From Casuarius casuarius (Eukaryota; Chordata; Aves; Casuariiformes; Casuariidae), in the NCBI GenBank assembly GCA_003342895.1, contig PTFA01000317.1, positions 470,467 to 534,466 of the forward strand: a DNA stretch of 64,000 nucleotides, written 5' to 3'. The position numbers and the translations under genes are program-made. How positions within the stretch are numbered: the first letter of the stretch is position 1; each line of letters begins with the position of its first letter. Positions 44,451-57,829 of this stretch are shown here, piece after piece. Under the pieces are notes generated by a model, which saw only the letters and a list, made by a program, of their open reading frames with translations, had not been told where the DNA came from and made no database searches.

Positions 44451-45355
44451 GCCGAGCGAGTGCGCGTCTGGGGCTCGAAAGGAAGGGCCGTTTGGGTAAA
44501 ACCGGCTCTGTTAGAAGGAAATGTGAAAAGAACGTAAAACATAAATCAATACGGAAAACAGGGAGGTGGATGACAACGTACATAAAGCAGAGGTTAAGAA
44601 TTGCACGCGGTCGTGAAGGCGATTGCAAGGTAACGTATCTGCAGCTGAGAAAGTTCAGGCTTGTAAGAAGGAAAGTTTTTTTTTGTGTGTGTGTTTTTTT
44701 TTAAAAGAAAGTTAAGAACAAAGGAGTCCTCGAAGGATCTGGATCCCGCTCTAGCTGGTAACAGGACTGCTGTCACCGACGGCTCCTCTTTGTATTCGCG
44801 CTCGCAGATGCCGCGTACTCCGCGTGGCGGATCCGTAACGTTGATACCTCCGGAATATTTTAGCGGGGGGACGAGCGGTGGAAGTTGCATGTTTTGCGAA
44901 CCGACAGCCTGGCTGACTTTGGAAAAAAACCCGAAGGCGCTCCTCACCCCTTTGGAGTTAACTTTCCGTAAACCTCGCGGTGCTGGCAGCCTTCCCGAGG
45001 CCTGGAGGAAAGCCAACGCCGTGCCAAAAAATGCGAGGGGAGAAACGAGATGGCCCTCCTGTCCGCGGAGGTTTAGCTAGCCGCGCGGAGCAGGAGGCGA
45101 GCGGAGCAAGGCCCCGGAGGCACCTCGTCCGCCCGAGGCTGGGCTCGCTCCTGCCCGTCGCGCCGCGGTTAAGCGGGTGATGCCCGGACACGTGTTCCTG
45201 CGTGGAAAGCAGAGCGCGAGGCCGGCTGCGGGAACATGTTGCCGTCTCGCGCCGGGGTTTGGTGGGCATCCTCCTGCCCGCGTTGGCCTGGCGGCTGCCG
45301 GCCCGTCTCCGTTCTTCAAGCAGGCTGGAGAGGGGAACTCCTTCCTCCTGCGTTA
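44451..45355 (+). other. EPHB2: EPHB2 intron 1, no further feature
   Basis: CpG-rich around 45040-45310. Nothing else recognised. Confidence 0.5.
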
Positions 45356-45357
45356 TA

Positions 45358-45456
45358 AACAACAAAATATATGTGATATGTATCATGTATATTATATTAC
45401 ATACATGTACATAATAGTATATTATACATTAGGTATATTATAATATATTTTAATGG
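45358..45456. repeat. AT-rich low-complexity tract
   Basis: Nearly pure A/T with imperfect TATA and ATAC words (atatgtgatatgtatcatg, ataatagtatattatac), partly self-complementary. Confidence 0.8.
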
Positions 45457-46875
45457 TAAAATAGGGTTTCCTCTCTCGTACACACGTGGCCCGGGAGGTG
45501 ACACGATCATGGGACTCGCTGCTGAGCCCTTCCACCACCGCCTCCACGCTCAACAGCATTGCAGCGGCTACCGATTAACACGGATTTGGACCCAAATTTG
45601 TTTTATCCAGCGTTATCGCTGCTTCTCCTCGGTGGCCTCAGGAGGAGAAGGCTTCAGCCATCTCCCTAGGGTTGTGGGCCGTGCCGGGGTGGTGGCTTTG
45701 ACCCGGCTGAGCTCCGGGCAGGTGGTTGCTGCGTGGGCGGCTGACGGGTGCTCAGGGCATCCCGTGGGCTCGGGATGCGGCAGGACCGCGGGAGCTGTGG
45801 GATCACCCCGAGGAGCCTAGCGCGCTGGAAATCTGAAAACCAAGATACTCGAAAACAAATTTTCGGACAAATCGGAATGAGGCGCGGCGCAGGAAACCCT
45901 GATTTCGGAGCAGTTCTGCTGCCGCCCGCGCGCCGTGCTCCGACTCCCCTCCCGGGCCTGTTTCCTGGGTTAATTTTTGACAAAAACACATTCCTCGCGC
46001 CAGGCTGCCCTTCGCATGGCTGGGGCAGCAGGGACGAGCGCTGCTTTTCGGAAACCGCGTTAAATTGGCAGAGGAGCCACGTAAAAATGAAGAAGCTAGC
46101 TAAAAGGAGCGGCTAAAAGAGCAAATTACTCGTGATGGGGGGAAATTATATTTGAGCTCAGAATAAGTGCATGCGGCCATTTAAAATACGTGTTTGGAAA
46201 GGAAAAAAAAATCTTGATTAAATGGCAAATTGAAGGAGGTCACTGGAGGTAAAAAAAGATGTTCTTCAGAAAGTGGAAGGGGTGCCCAAAAAAAGGAAGC
46301 AGGGAAAAAAAAAATCGTGTACTCCGGCAGGGTGAATGTAAAACCATATATGGCAGGCTGAGAGGGTTTGGAAAAATAACTAGTGGAGAGCAATGAAATA
46401 CCCCCTCCAAATCCCCCCCCCCATGCCCCTTGCAAAGCAGAAGCGGGGAGGAAAAATCGGTGAGGCTGCAAAACCATCAGGAACGAGCACTTGGGGGAGA
46501 TGGGGGACACCTTAAAAAAAATGTCCCCCCCAAATGGCGGTGGCCGGGGGACTCTCTCCTTTAAGGGGCAAGGCTGAGACGCTGCCCCGCGTTGGAGTGA
46601 AGAGAAGAGATTTTAGAGTAAACCACTAAAAATGAATATCGGGACCGGAGCTAAAGGTGGCGGCAAATGGGACCTGCATTTTTTAAGCGCGGCTCCCTGG
46701 GTGATCTAGGCAAGTCCAGCGCAGTAATTTTAGAGGAAGGACTCTCTTATGGATTAAAATCTGCTTAAAGGAGGGGAAACAAAGAGTCAGTTTTCCCAAT
46801 GGCTGGAGGTCAGCATGGGGCTTGCGCTGTGCCACATATTTATAAATGTGCCAGCAAAGGGTGGGAACTTTAAGG
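45457..46875 (+). other. EPHB2: EPHB2 intron 1, no further feature
   Basis: No exon. Several poly-A and poly-C runs at 46200-46530; 46120-46230 is AT-rich. Confidence 0.5.
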
Positions 46876-46879
46876 CAAG

Positions 46880-47155
46880 AAAGTTTGCAAATTATACTAA
46901 ATTATTCAGGATCATAAAAACAACAGTTGTCTTTAAAATATTGCAAAAAGATCTCATGACACTGGATAACCGGGCTATAAAGTGGCAGATTAAACGTAGT
47001 CAGTGATGAATGAAAAGGGATTCACATGGAAAAAATTACCCTAAATCCATGCATGCACAGTGGCGGTCTTTAAATTACTTATTAGCATTTTAAGAAAGAG
47101 ATCTTAAAGTCATTGTGGATAGCTCTTTGAAAGCATCAACTCCGAACTGGAAAAG
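46880..47155 (+). repeat. Ancient CR1 LINE copy, 3' part of reverse transcriptase region
   Basis: gtttgcaaattatactaaat, tcatgacactggataac, cgggctataaagtggcagat, ttcacatggaaaaaattacc and agaaagagatcttaaagtc with attgtggatagctctttgaa match, in order and in sense orientation, the old sauropsid CR1 stretch ('aagtggcagatgaaattt ... gcacatggg aaaaataa ... aaagagatcttggagtcattgtggatagttctctgaa'). Confidence 0.85.
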
Positions 47156-50100
47156 GCTGGGAAAGGAGGATGAGGATGGTTGTACAGGCGAGACGTGTGG
47201 ACTCGGGGGTGCAGCGGAGGCGGGCGAGAGCGCGGGAGGTGCGAAGGAGGTGGCGAGGGGCTGATAATTCATTATTTTCCGTTCTTTCGCTCGTTCTTGG
47301 CCTCTCGAGTGGCAGTTTTGAGCAAGCAAGTGGTGATGCAGAGGCTGCCGTCGCGCCGTGGACCGTTGCACCGCGTCTGCGCCGCCCGGCTCGGCGGAGG
47401 GCAGCGGTAGGAGGGGGTTAAAAAAGGGACCGGAGTGATGCCGCCGAGCGGCTGCCGAGTCCAAGGTCCATGTCACGAAGCTCTTAACTGATGCTCGCAG
47501 AAAGCGCTGTGCTCATATCTCCCATAGGATCCCTCGAGGAAGGGTATCTCCTCTCCCGAGCATCCACCGGTGCTACTGCTGGAGGTGGGACCAGAGTCAG
47601 GAGCACCTTTGGCTCGGTCTCCTAGGATGGACGTGATGTTGGAGGTCTCCCGCAGCAGGGAGGGAGATCGGGCCAGGAGTCCTCTCCTGGCTCTGCTGCT
47701 GGCTCCCGCGGCTCCGCGGTCTCAGCGTGACTTTCAGGACGGTGCTCGCCGCTCCGACGGCGAAGCGTGGGGGGTTCGCGGGAGAAAGCCTTTGGGTGGG
47801 ATCTGGCGGGACCTGCCTGTGCTCACGTCCTGGGAGCAGCTGGGGTTTGGAGGAGAGGATGGGTTCACCTTGGCCTGGGGTTGGTTTAGTTGGGGGGGAA
47901 AGCTGGGCTTAGGGGAGGTGGGGAGGGCAGAAACGCTTGGGGCCACCACGGGCGAAGCCGATTCATCCCGCCTGGAGGGAACCGGGAGCCAGTGCCCTGC
48001 TCCGTGGCAGCATCCACGGCTCATCCCGGTGGCCCGAGCGAGGCCGGGAGGGCAGGGGAGCGGAGCGGGCCGGGGCGGCCGAGCGTGTGAACGTCCCCTC
48101 CGCTCGGGGACGTCTTAAGCCGCGTGGGCTCGCGCTAAAACGGCCAGACAAAGGGAACAATGAGCGCCGCGGCCGGGCTCCCGGGCAGCCTGCGGGATGG
48201 GAGAGGAGGGGGGGCACGGGGGAGGCTCTCGGGCTGGCTGCCGAGGGCTCAGTTTCCCTCCGCTCCAAGCCCAGGGACCTCTGGACGGTTGCACATCGGC
48301 GTGCAAACCCCATCCCAGGAAACCTGCAGACCCCCTCGCTGCACCCAGGCTCTTCCAGGACCTGTCTGCCCGGCAGCGGGCTGGAACGAGCCCTCAGCAC
48401 GCAGCGAGGAAGACGAGGGGGGACCCAGGGAGGGTGAGGGGGGTCAGACAGGGCCTGGGCTTGGGTCTGGGCCACTTCAGCAGTGGGATGCAGAAGAGAG
48501 AAGACATCTCCGTTCTCCTCCATGCAGTGGACACAGTCCTGGTGTCACGGGAGGCCCGTTGTGGACGCGAAGTGTCACATACGCCATGACTTCATGCTGG
48601 GGATTTGGCAATTCAGAACCTGCAGTGCAGGTTCTTCTTATCTCTGTGTCTTCTTGGGCAAGAGGAGATGGGTTGGAGCACTCCGTCTCGCTGTGGGGAG
48701 CAGGGAGCCATCTGGATGGCCTTTGGTCCCCATAGGAGATCCTTCCTTTGGCTGTCTGCTTCCCTTCTGCCTTTCTGAGCTTCCCAGGAGGCCACTCATT
48801 CGTGTGGGAACAACCACTGAACCAGAGACCTTTGGGTCTGGCTTGGTTTGGTCACTGAGACCAAGGGGTTGGGTGTGATGTGTCTGAGGACAAAGCGAGC
48901 AGCAACGGCTTGTTCAGATGCCTCCAGGTTTGTGGTTGGTTTTGCCCCATAGAGCCGTGCGTGCAGCCCACCAGGGCTCGTGTCTGCTGGATCTGCTCTT
49001 CCCCACTCTTTCCAGCATGGGCCAGCGGTGGGAAGGAGACAGCAGTGTCCTTCACGCTGCTGCTGGCCCCATGGCCCGGCGGCTTGTTCTCCCTGGGTAT
49101 GGACATGGCGCTGCCTGAATTTGGCTTCAAGGCTCCTTATCTCATGGGATCCAACTTCTTCTTGCAAGCTCTGCTTTTGGAGTAGGGTTATACACGCCGC
49201 GGCAGCTTTTGGGGCGGGTGGGGGGGAGGCTTATAAAAATGTGCCTCGCGTTTGTGGCCGGCATCTGAGCGACGTGAGGGACTGTGTTGGGTAGGGGCGA
49301 TGTGACTCACCCGTCTGGCTGCGGAGGATGCCTCGCTCCTGAAGACATGCCTGGCGATGACGCTTCCCTGCTGTATCTGCTGTCTGTTCCTAGGATGCAT
49401 CCGAAGAAGCTGTTTGTGATCTTTAATAAGAGCTAAGAGCGCTCTGAATTGACAAATAGGTGTGTAGGTGTTCTGCGCGTTGGATGCGCGGCGCGGTGGG
49501 TGCGCTGGGGAGACGCGGACGGGGCCGTCGTAACTAGACGGGTGCAGCAGAGGGGAGCTCAAAACCGAGCCCAGGGCTGGAGGAAGCCCCGGAGCTGCAT
49601 GCGAGAGGTTTGCACGGCAGCGTGAGCCCGTGCACGCCACGTGCTCGGGTGTGAGAGACTGGAACACGTAAGGGGTCACGTCTCGTTGTGCAGAGGTTAC
49701 AGGCGCGTTTTATGGTTTGCTTTGCTTGTAATCCTGTTTCCAGGCTCCACAACTGTAACTCGGAAACCTTTACCACGAGCCTCACTTAATAAATCTTTGC
49801 CTTGTTTTGCTTTTAAGCCTGTCTGGTATCGGGGGACAAAGCGAGCAGGACCACGTGAGCTGGGGGCAGCGCGGGTGGAATAAAACGAGGTGCACGAGCT
49901 GGCCGGGCGCGTCGCCTGCAGGGAGGAGGCGGCGGGGGCTGGCCGGGCTGCGGAGGGTTAATTTTGGCATGCTGGCGTTGGGAAAAGCATTTCCTGCGGC
50001 AGGATCCCCGCTGTCCCTCGGGGCTGCTCCGAGTGCCGCGCTGGTATGCGCTTCTCCCTATCTCCTCGGCCGACAGGTTATTCGTCGCACGGCGCTGGAG

Positions 50101-53100
50101 TGCGTCGGGCGGCGGGGAGGAGATGCCGGTCCCTTGGAGCGGGCCACCACGGGCTGTGACGGACCGAGGCGGCAGAGCATCCCGGGTGCCGGCGTAAGGG
50201 GCAGTTTGCAGCCGAGCTGTGCAATGCAGCATGAAAGACAGAGCTTGAAGCTGCCCCATCCCTGCAGAAACTGGGGCAAAGCCTCCCTCTTGCCCACCTT
50301 GCAGAGAGCCAGATATCCGTGGTGTATCTGAGACCCTCCTGGACTTCTGCCCTCCTCGGTGCACGCTCACGCTGCTTCGGAGGCTTGGAAAGGCTCGGCA
50401 CAGAGGTGTTTTGATGCTGTGTGCCGAGCACCTCCAGGACTTGCCGCGCTCATCTGCTCCGCTGTCGGGGAACCTCAGACCGAGTCCCGAGCCGTGTCCT
50501 CCGCCAGCTGCAGAGCAGTCGGGAGCAGGGCAGGCGCGGGAAAGGTGCTAATTAGGATGTTGGCAGCACTAGCAGGGGTTGGTGTCTGGCTGGTGGGAAG
50601 TGTCGAACGGGCAGCGCCGGGTCTGCTCCGTGTCGCTCTTGCCGTAAATCTCGCGAGTCAGCCGGTGGGACGGGGACGGGTCCTGCTCGCCGCCTGCCCG
50701 TCTCCAGCTTTGGCAGAGCCGGTGTTTCTCGTCGCCGGGAGAAGGGACCCAGCCCCTCCGCTCTGGTCCTGGGAGGGCACATGGCAAAGGAAACATTGCT
50801 AACGATGTTCGCGCGCGTGTCTGTCTGTCTGGTGTCAAAGGCTGGGCTTTGCAGCCAAAGAGCTGCTGCGAGATGGAGCCGTGATCGACACCTGTTCTGG
50901 CCGCAGAGCGGCAGCTTTTGGTCAACTCGGATCCTCTGGAAATGCTGAGTGCGCCGGCAGCTGCTCCATTTGTCGTCTGGGGCTGGCCAGCGTGGCCTTG
51001 CTCCCGCTGGGAGCTCGCCGAGGCTCCTCCTTGGCTGCAGCGGCGGCTGGGCAGGTCTCGCGGGCTCCGCTGGTCCTCTCTGAAGCCCGGCAAAGGCGGG
51101 AGGTGCAGGCAAGGCCGTGCAAGGCAGTGAGTCCAGGCTGGGGTCCTTCTGGGCTTGGCACTGGGGCTGAGCGCTTGCCCCCATCCTAGAGCTCGTGGGA
51201 CCAGTGCATGAGCGTGGGGTGGCAGAGGGACACGTGCCAGGAGCTGAGGGTCACAGCTAGTCGTCCTTCGGCGTTGCAGAGGCCTTAGCCGCAGGGCTAA
51301 GGGTGGTGGGAGGGTGAAGGACCCCCTTACTGGGCTTGGTGCTGCAGTACCGCTTCGCTATTCCCTGTTTCTCTGCATCTCTTTGGTGGTGTTCGTGTAA
51401 GGAGAGGTTGCACGGATGGCTTGCGTTCTGCACTGCATGCTGGAAAGAAAGGGGAATATGGGGGACGCTGCTGGGGGCTGCGGTAGGTTTGGGGGTGGCA
51501 CCTTTGAGGAACGACAGGCACCGGGGGGAGAGCAACGGCGCGTGTGCATCTTTGTGGTATGGCAGATGGGGTGGCAGGGGCTGCCCCCGCGGCCCCATGC
51601 CGCAGGAAGCGAAGCAGGTCATCCTCAAGTTCTCGCCCTGTAATTTGGGTGGCCTAAATAAGACCTGAGCTCTTGCTTGTGGGTGCCGAGCTGTTGGAAA
51701 GCTGACCTGGCATTTTAACGTGCGTCTGGGAGGTCCACGGTGTGTGGGCTACGCGGGGAGAAGGGAGAAACTGGGATTTGCTCCGTCTCTTGGGTCTCCC
51801 GCTGAGGTCAGCTCTGGGTGTGTCGTCCTTTGGCCTCGCGCTGCTCAGCGGCTGGAGGTGCTGAGAGGGGCTTGGCCCACGCCGTGGGTCTCCTGGGCAC
51901 TCTGGCAGCCCCAAAACCCCAGCTGTGGGAGGGGGAGAGCCAGTGGGGATCATCGGATCACCCAACCCATCCCCATCCCAGGTGGTGTGCCGGGACTCCT
52001 GAGAGACGTGGTCCACTCGGCCCGCGGCTCCCCTCCCTTGGGTGCTCCGGGGTGTCCGGATGTGCCTTGCCCTTCTTGGCCACATCTGGATTTGGGTGTG
52101 TAGGGTCAGGGAGGACAGACAGCTCCAGATGTCTGCGTGCTCTCTTTCCTGCTGCTGTCTCTTCCCATCTCTTCCCCTGTCATCAGGCATTCCCGCTTCC
52201 TCGTCTGGGGCATCTTTGACAGGACCAGGCTGCAGGATCCCGTGCGGGCTGTATCCTCTGCAGTGCAACACGGCGCTCTGCGGCCGATAGAGTCCTTTGT
52301 CATCTCTCATCTTTATCCACAGGGCTGAGCGCGCTGGTTGGATTTCTGTCAAAACTCGAATCTTCGTGCACACGGTAAATCTTGGGGTCCGGGCTGCTGT
52401 CAGTGCACAGACAGCTCCTGATGGAGCTTGTGCATTCCTACTTTTGTGCATGGCTGCAGGGAGAAACCACACAGATGTTAATGGGATCAGGTGATAGTGT
52501 CCGGAAACGCTCCAGAGCCTCCTCCCTTTGACTAGAGGAATGTGCTGTAGGCTTGCGCACAGCTAAAATAAAACCGCTGGCAGAGTCCCATCCCACATTA
52601 AATAGAGAGTCCGGGTGTGCACTCAGGGACACATCCCTCCTCTGGCTGTTATGGCTGCGGATAGTCTAGGCAGGGCTCCTGAGATGATGATGCCTTTTAT
52701 TTGGTTACGGTGATGCAGAAGGGTTTAAAATCGGTGTGATGGGACTTATTGGTGCCACTTGCACGCTATGCACATTCCAGAGCTTCAACTCCGAAGGCCA
52801 CTTTGCATGGCATTGGGTTAATGCGAACTTAGGGAGCGGAGCTGGTCCACCTGATACAGGTGTTTGGTCCTGAAGGAGATGACGCATCACCTGAGTGAGC
52901 CTTGGTTGGATGTCATGGTTGCAACCGCTGACAAATGAATTAAAAACGAAAAAAGTCTTTGTTCTATTCCAATTCTGTAACAACGCTGTAACAATAAAAT
53001 GAAACAAACATAATGTTCAAACTGCCTGAAGACTTTGGCTCCGTGCCTTCTGGATCCTGTACGTTCTGCTTTCCAAAATTCCCACCCACAAGCTCCACTG

Positions 53101-56100
53101 AGGTAGACCCAAGTGATGTGGTGTCGTGCGGTCATTAGATCAACTGTGGTCCTGCTCCTCAAAACCCCATGTCCCTGAGGAAGCGTGAAAGGCTAAAGGT
53201 CATGTTTGACCCTTTCTTTTGATATATTAGGGCAGAGGGGGGTGAGTCGAGGGGTGTGCATGGCCTGTTCTTCTCCTGTTTCCAGCTGAGCTGTAGGGTC
53301 TGTGTGGGGGGGCTTCACTTCTCTTCGCAAGCCTGGTCCTCCAGGGAGAGCTTTGGGCCTGGCTCCTGTAAGCTCTCCTTGATTCAATGGGTGACCTTAG
53401 AAACGTCTGGCAAGTGTTTTCCTGTGACTTCAGGAGATCTTGGTGGTGGAACTGGGGCCGTGCGTTGCTGGAGAGCTCTGTACAGAAATGCTTCTCCTCC
53501 TGACTTGAAGCTGTGATGGCCACGTGCACCCAGAGCCGTGCAGAGCTGTTCTTGGGAGGTATGTCCAGTTGTGTGACGTGGGACATTGCTAGGAAGGAAA
53601 GAAATGCATGAAGGACGACTGTGCTTGATCTGGCAGATCCTCACAAGACATGTACCTTGCTGGGTCGCTCTTCAAATGCAGAAGTTTCAAGGTGCCAGGT
53701 GGGGCAAAGAGAGGTGCTGGGGCATCATCAGCCACTGTGACTCCGTGCCAGATGTGGGCAGTGCTGGAAGTACCCATTCCCCCAGTCTCCATCCCCTAAT
53801 TTTTATTTTCCCCTCAGACAGCCACATTAGAGTATCCTGGGGTTGGATTGTCCTGAATGGACATGGTTTCTTGGCCGCTTGGATTGCGTCTCTGCCTGCC
53901 TGGCTGTTTGGAGGTGTTCTGGATGTCTCTTCTCCCCAGAGGTCAGGCTCCTGGATGGACTTTGCTCGACAGAGGGCAGCTTGTTAGGGACAGGGAGGAC
54001 ACATAGCTCAGGTCATCTTAGTTTGACATGAGATTGGCTCAAAATGAAGCATTTTAACCTCTCAAAAAATTTTGGTAGGAGATTTATGCAGTGCTGTAGG
54101 AGAGTGATGGAAGGTCTTGTGTTCATCCTGGGAGAGAGGGACATCGAAGGCCGAGGGATGCTTCTGAGGACACTTTCTGGAAGCACAGCTGCATCTCCTG
54201 TTTGCTCAGTCCTGGCAGAGGTACCTGCATCCTGCTTCTAGGACCCAAAATCAGTCCTCGAGGGGAGGTCATTCTTTGCTCTGTTGCTCTGGGCTGCAGC
54301 AAGGGTGAGTGTTCACTAGAAATCAGCACAGCAATGGCCATGTCGCTTTTGCATTGGTCTTTTAAGACAAAAAAAAGCCATTGGAGGTGTGAGTGGTGAT
54401 GACAGGCAGAGCCCGCAGCGGGGCTTGCGGGAGCAGCCGTGTCACCGATCCCGCGGCAGGGCCTGGTGGTCTTTAATGCCTGGAATAGTTTCACTGCTTG
54501 CATTCACAGGGCTCTGATGGGGATGAGACTTGCTGGTCTCCACGGTTTTATGTGCCATGGGACTGTGCCAACAGTTTAATCACTGCTGAACCGTCATAGA
54601 GCAGCATAAAAAATGTTGTAGTTGGGATTAGGTTACCCATCCTTCCTATAAAAGACTCCATAAACAGTCCATCAAGCCCAAGAATTCCTCTGTTGGCTGT
54701 GAGGTCCTTTGCTCTTAATGCATTCGCATCGACTAGGTCTTGGGGGGTGCTGTTTTAAAGGCCCCCCCCCTCAAGGGATGGCTTTTCTGCTTGCATTAGT
54801 GGGGGGAACCCAACCGTGGGCTGACTTGGCAGAGGTGGTGTTGGATGTCAGTGGCTCTGGCTGGGAAGGCAGGGGGTACGAGGCAGCAGTGACAACCCCG
54901 GGATGCACTGACAACAGCAGCTGCTCTCCCCGTCGCGAAGAGATTTTTCAGTAAGGATTTACTGCTTGACGGGGCACTGGAGAGGACTGCCTAACCTTGG
55001 GGTGGGCAAAGGCCTGACAGTTTTGCCTTCCCGTCTTCCAACACACCTCAGACGTGTCTTGTCTCTGCTGTAGCTCATGTCAACCCAGGCAAGTTCCCAA
55101 AAGCTTTTGATGATCCTAAAACTCATGCTGGGCAGCCAGTGGTCTCTTTCTAGCCATGATGCACTCCCCTGTTCACCCTAATGTGTTACAGCCTGCTTTG
55201 GAAAAGCCCCTGTTTAGCATCGTTCATCAGACCTTTTTGGGGGTGCTTTGATTTTTGTTGTTCACCCTTTTGGAGCCACGTGGCAGGTAATGGAGAACCG
55301 CAGGTGGCTCTAAGGGTGTTCGTCCCCATCGTTGCATCCTTGACGAGGCAGAGCCGGATCTGTAGACAGGTCAGCTGCGTGCTGGGGCTGCTCACGTGTG
55401 GGACGGAGAGCACCTGGATGCTCCTCTACAGGACAGTGGTCATCCTCACCTGGAAGGGAGAAGCCCTTTTTCAGATCGTGGTCACACTCCTCCTGTCCGA
55501 GCAATGGAAAGGAAGAAAGAACAAATTCATGGGCATCTCCTGTGTAGTGTGTTGTCCGTATGGCTGAGAAACAGCCTGGGTAGGCAGCCCTGGTCTGCCC
55601 TGGCTCAGCTTTTCCGGACGTGCTTTACCCGCAGCACGTCAGGATGGACATGCGGGTCGTGCTCCAGCATGGAGTAGTTGTGCAGGGCAGCTCCAGAGAC
55701 GAAACCCCGCGTATTAAAGAAGACGGAGTTCATTTGCACACCCCGGCTTAGCCCTAATCCGTCACGCTCCCAACAAGGGCACCAGTTGTGACAGCACTTC
55801 GGTGACGGGGACACCTGCCCACTTGGAACGGGATTGAAGCCATCCTGTCGCTTTACACACAGTGAACATCTGTCAGATGGGAACAGCTTCTGTCCTGGCG
55901 TGCCAGAGTCGGGCTGGAGCGGTAGCTTGCAGGGAAGAGACTGTCGCAGGGTTGCTTGGACCATTTGGAGTTTCTTCCTGGCTGGTGCTTACATCTCCTG
56001 AACACTCAAGGGTATTTACTGGAGGAGCCCAGGCTTTCAATGCTTTTCTCAATGTAGCTTAAACTGTTTTAAGGATTGTGGCTTCCCTCCCCTTCAGCCC

Positions 56101-56715
56101 GCCCACCCCAGGTTTCCTCTGAAGATGATTTGGTCAATGTGATCACCAGCACACAACTTGGCTTTCCAATGCAAGCCCGTAGCAAGACCCCCCTCACGCG
56201 GGATCCTGCAGAGGGCAATTCAGTCCACCTGTCTGGGATGGCTGTTTTGGGATAATCTGGCTTGTCTTCTGAGGCCCTTCTCTGTCATTACTTTGCATCA
56301 AAAATTAACAGCTGTATTAAAATAAAAGCCTTATTTTTTCATGCAGCTATTGCCAGGGGAAATGAGTACCACATCCTTTACCTGAGGATGCTCTGTGAGT
56401 CTGGCAGGGTATTAGAGGTTTCAGCTGAGCATTGATTTCCTCCATCATGCTCCAGCATGCTAAAAGTAAGATGAAAATGAGCCTGGGCTGGTTCCTGCAG
56501 ATCCCACTGAGATCCATGGGGTCTAGCAGTGCTGAGAACTATTACTCGAAACCTGCCAGCTAATCAGCTCTTAATCCCTTTAACGTGTTCTCCGCGATAG
56601 GAAGTACCGCTGCTTTGTGAGACCAGGCAACGACCGGACTAGCGCTGGCAGCGTTGGCTTTGCCTCCCCGTGCTGCCGTCACGCCTTCTGATTTCAGGAG
56701 TCAGAAAGCCTCTTG
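47156..56715 (+). other. EPHB2: EPHB2 intron 1, no exon or clear repeat
   Basis: CpG-rich segments at 47180-47410, 47690-48190, 49890-50180 and 50450-51070, then more average DNA from 51200. A minus-strand frame at 55605-55964 has a protein-like C-terminal part but no recognised family. Block 56270-56360 is AT-rich and enhancer-like. Nothing else recognised. Confidence 0.45.
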
Positions 56716-56717
56716 CA

Positions 56718-56935
56718 TGGACATGGTTACTCTTACCAATCAAACTTGTAATCTCAGTGAAGAATGAAATCAGATTTGTTTGACAAGACCTGTTTCCTGT
56801 AGAAGTATGTTGACTGGTGTTAATTATACTCCCGCTCTTTAATTCTTTATGATTTGAATTGCATCAGCATTTTCATTATTTTCCCAGAAGTGATTTCAGG
56901 CTGAGCAAGACCTTGAACGCCTGCGATTTCACTGT
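56718..56935 (-). repeat. Ancient CR1 LINE copy, reverse transcriptase region
   Basis: On the + strand: ccaatcaaacttgtaatctc, ttgtttgacaagacctgttt, gtatgttgactggtgttaat, tatactcccgctctttaatt and ttcattattttcccagaagt match, in order, the antisense of old sauropsid CR1. The element is on the minus strand and decayed. Confidence 0.85.
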
Positions 56936-57009
56936 GTTATAACCACAGTGCATCTACTAAACTTTAACATTCTTCTGCACTGAGATGCTTCTATATTAGT
57001 GTCCTCAGG

Positions 57010-57825
57010 GACTTATCAGCTTTCCTTAACTCTTCTTCTCCCAGGCTTCCCCTCATGGGCTCCTACCTGCTATTTCTTGAAGTCCGTTGAGCCTGTCGCT
57101 GTGAAGTATGTTCAGTTTTTGAGTTCTTTCTCTCCCCCTTCTCTTTTCTGAAGGAGTATCAGCTTCTCAAGGTGTCTCCCACCTTCATGTTTTACACTGC
57201 TTGTTGGGGCTCATGGATCTGCAATGTCTTTTCTCCCACTGTTGTTGCTAGTGTAGGTTTGTTCCACCGCCCAGTTATTAATGCAGACGTTGGCCAGTAC
57301 CGGAGCCAGACTGTGGAGCTTTCTTGAGGTTTTCTTCCAATTTGATGTTCACATCTGGGTCCCAGAACTTGATTTTTCTAACTGGTTGTTGTCTTACAGG
57401 ACTTGCGTGTGGATGTGGTTCTTTGGGCTTGTTTATGAAAATGTCATATCTGAAATGCCCAGAAATGAAGATAAATGGTGGTCGTGGGATCTCGCAGGTC
57501 CACAGGGCCCGTTGTTCACCGCTTGGTCTTGACACATCCATTCAGGCTGGGGCCAAGATCTTAGCTATTTTGGAGATGCTTGCAAATGGCACGTGTGCTT
57601 TTTAAGAGAACTACAGTTAAATAGTCCTCATGTCATTAATTATGTATGAGCTAAGGAATTTTCTGTTATTCTCTGGGAGGAAACAGTTCTGTCCTCCTGA
57701 GGGGCTATGGAAATAACATCCTATTTTCCTAATTAAAAAACATACTGGCTGATCATGGCCATCTTTCGTAAACTGAGATCTGCAAGAAAGGAAACTAGCT
57801 GCATATAAGGGGGTAAAAAGTCACC
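57010..57825. other. EPHB2: Intron sequence between CR1 pieces
   Basis: May be further decayed LINE sequence. It includes a region open on both strands at 57278-57541 (87 codons minus, 83 codons plus) without a recognised family, and an AT-rich stretch at 57610-57770. Confidence 0.35.
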
Positions 57826-57829
57826 CTAA

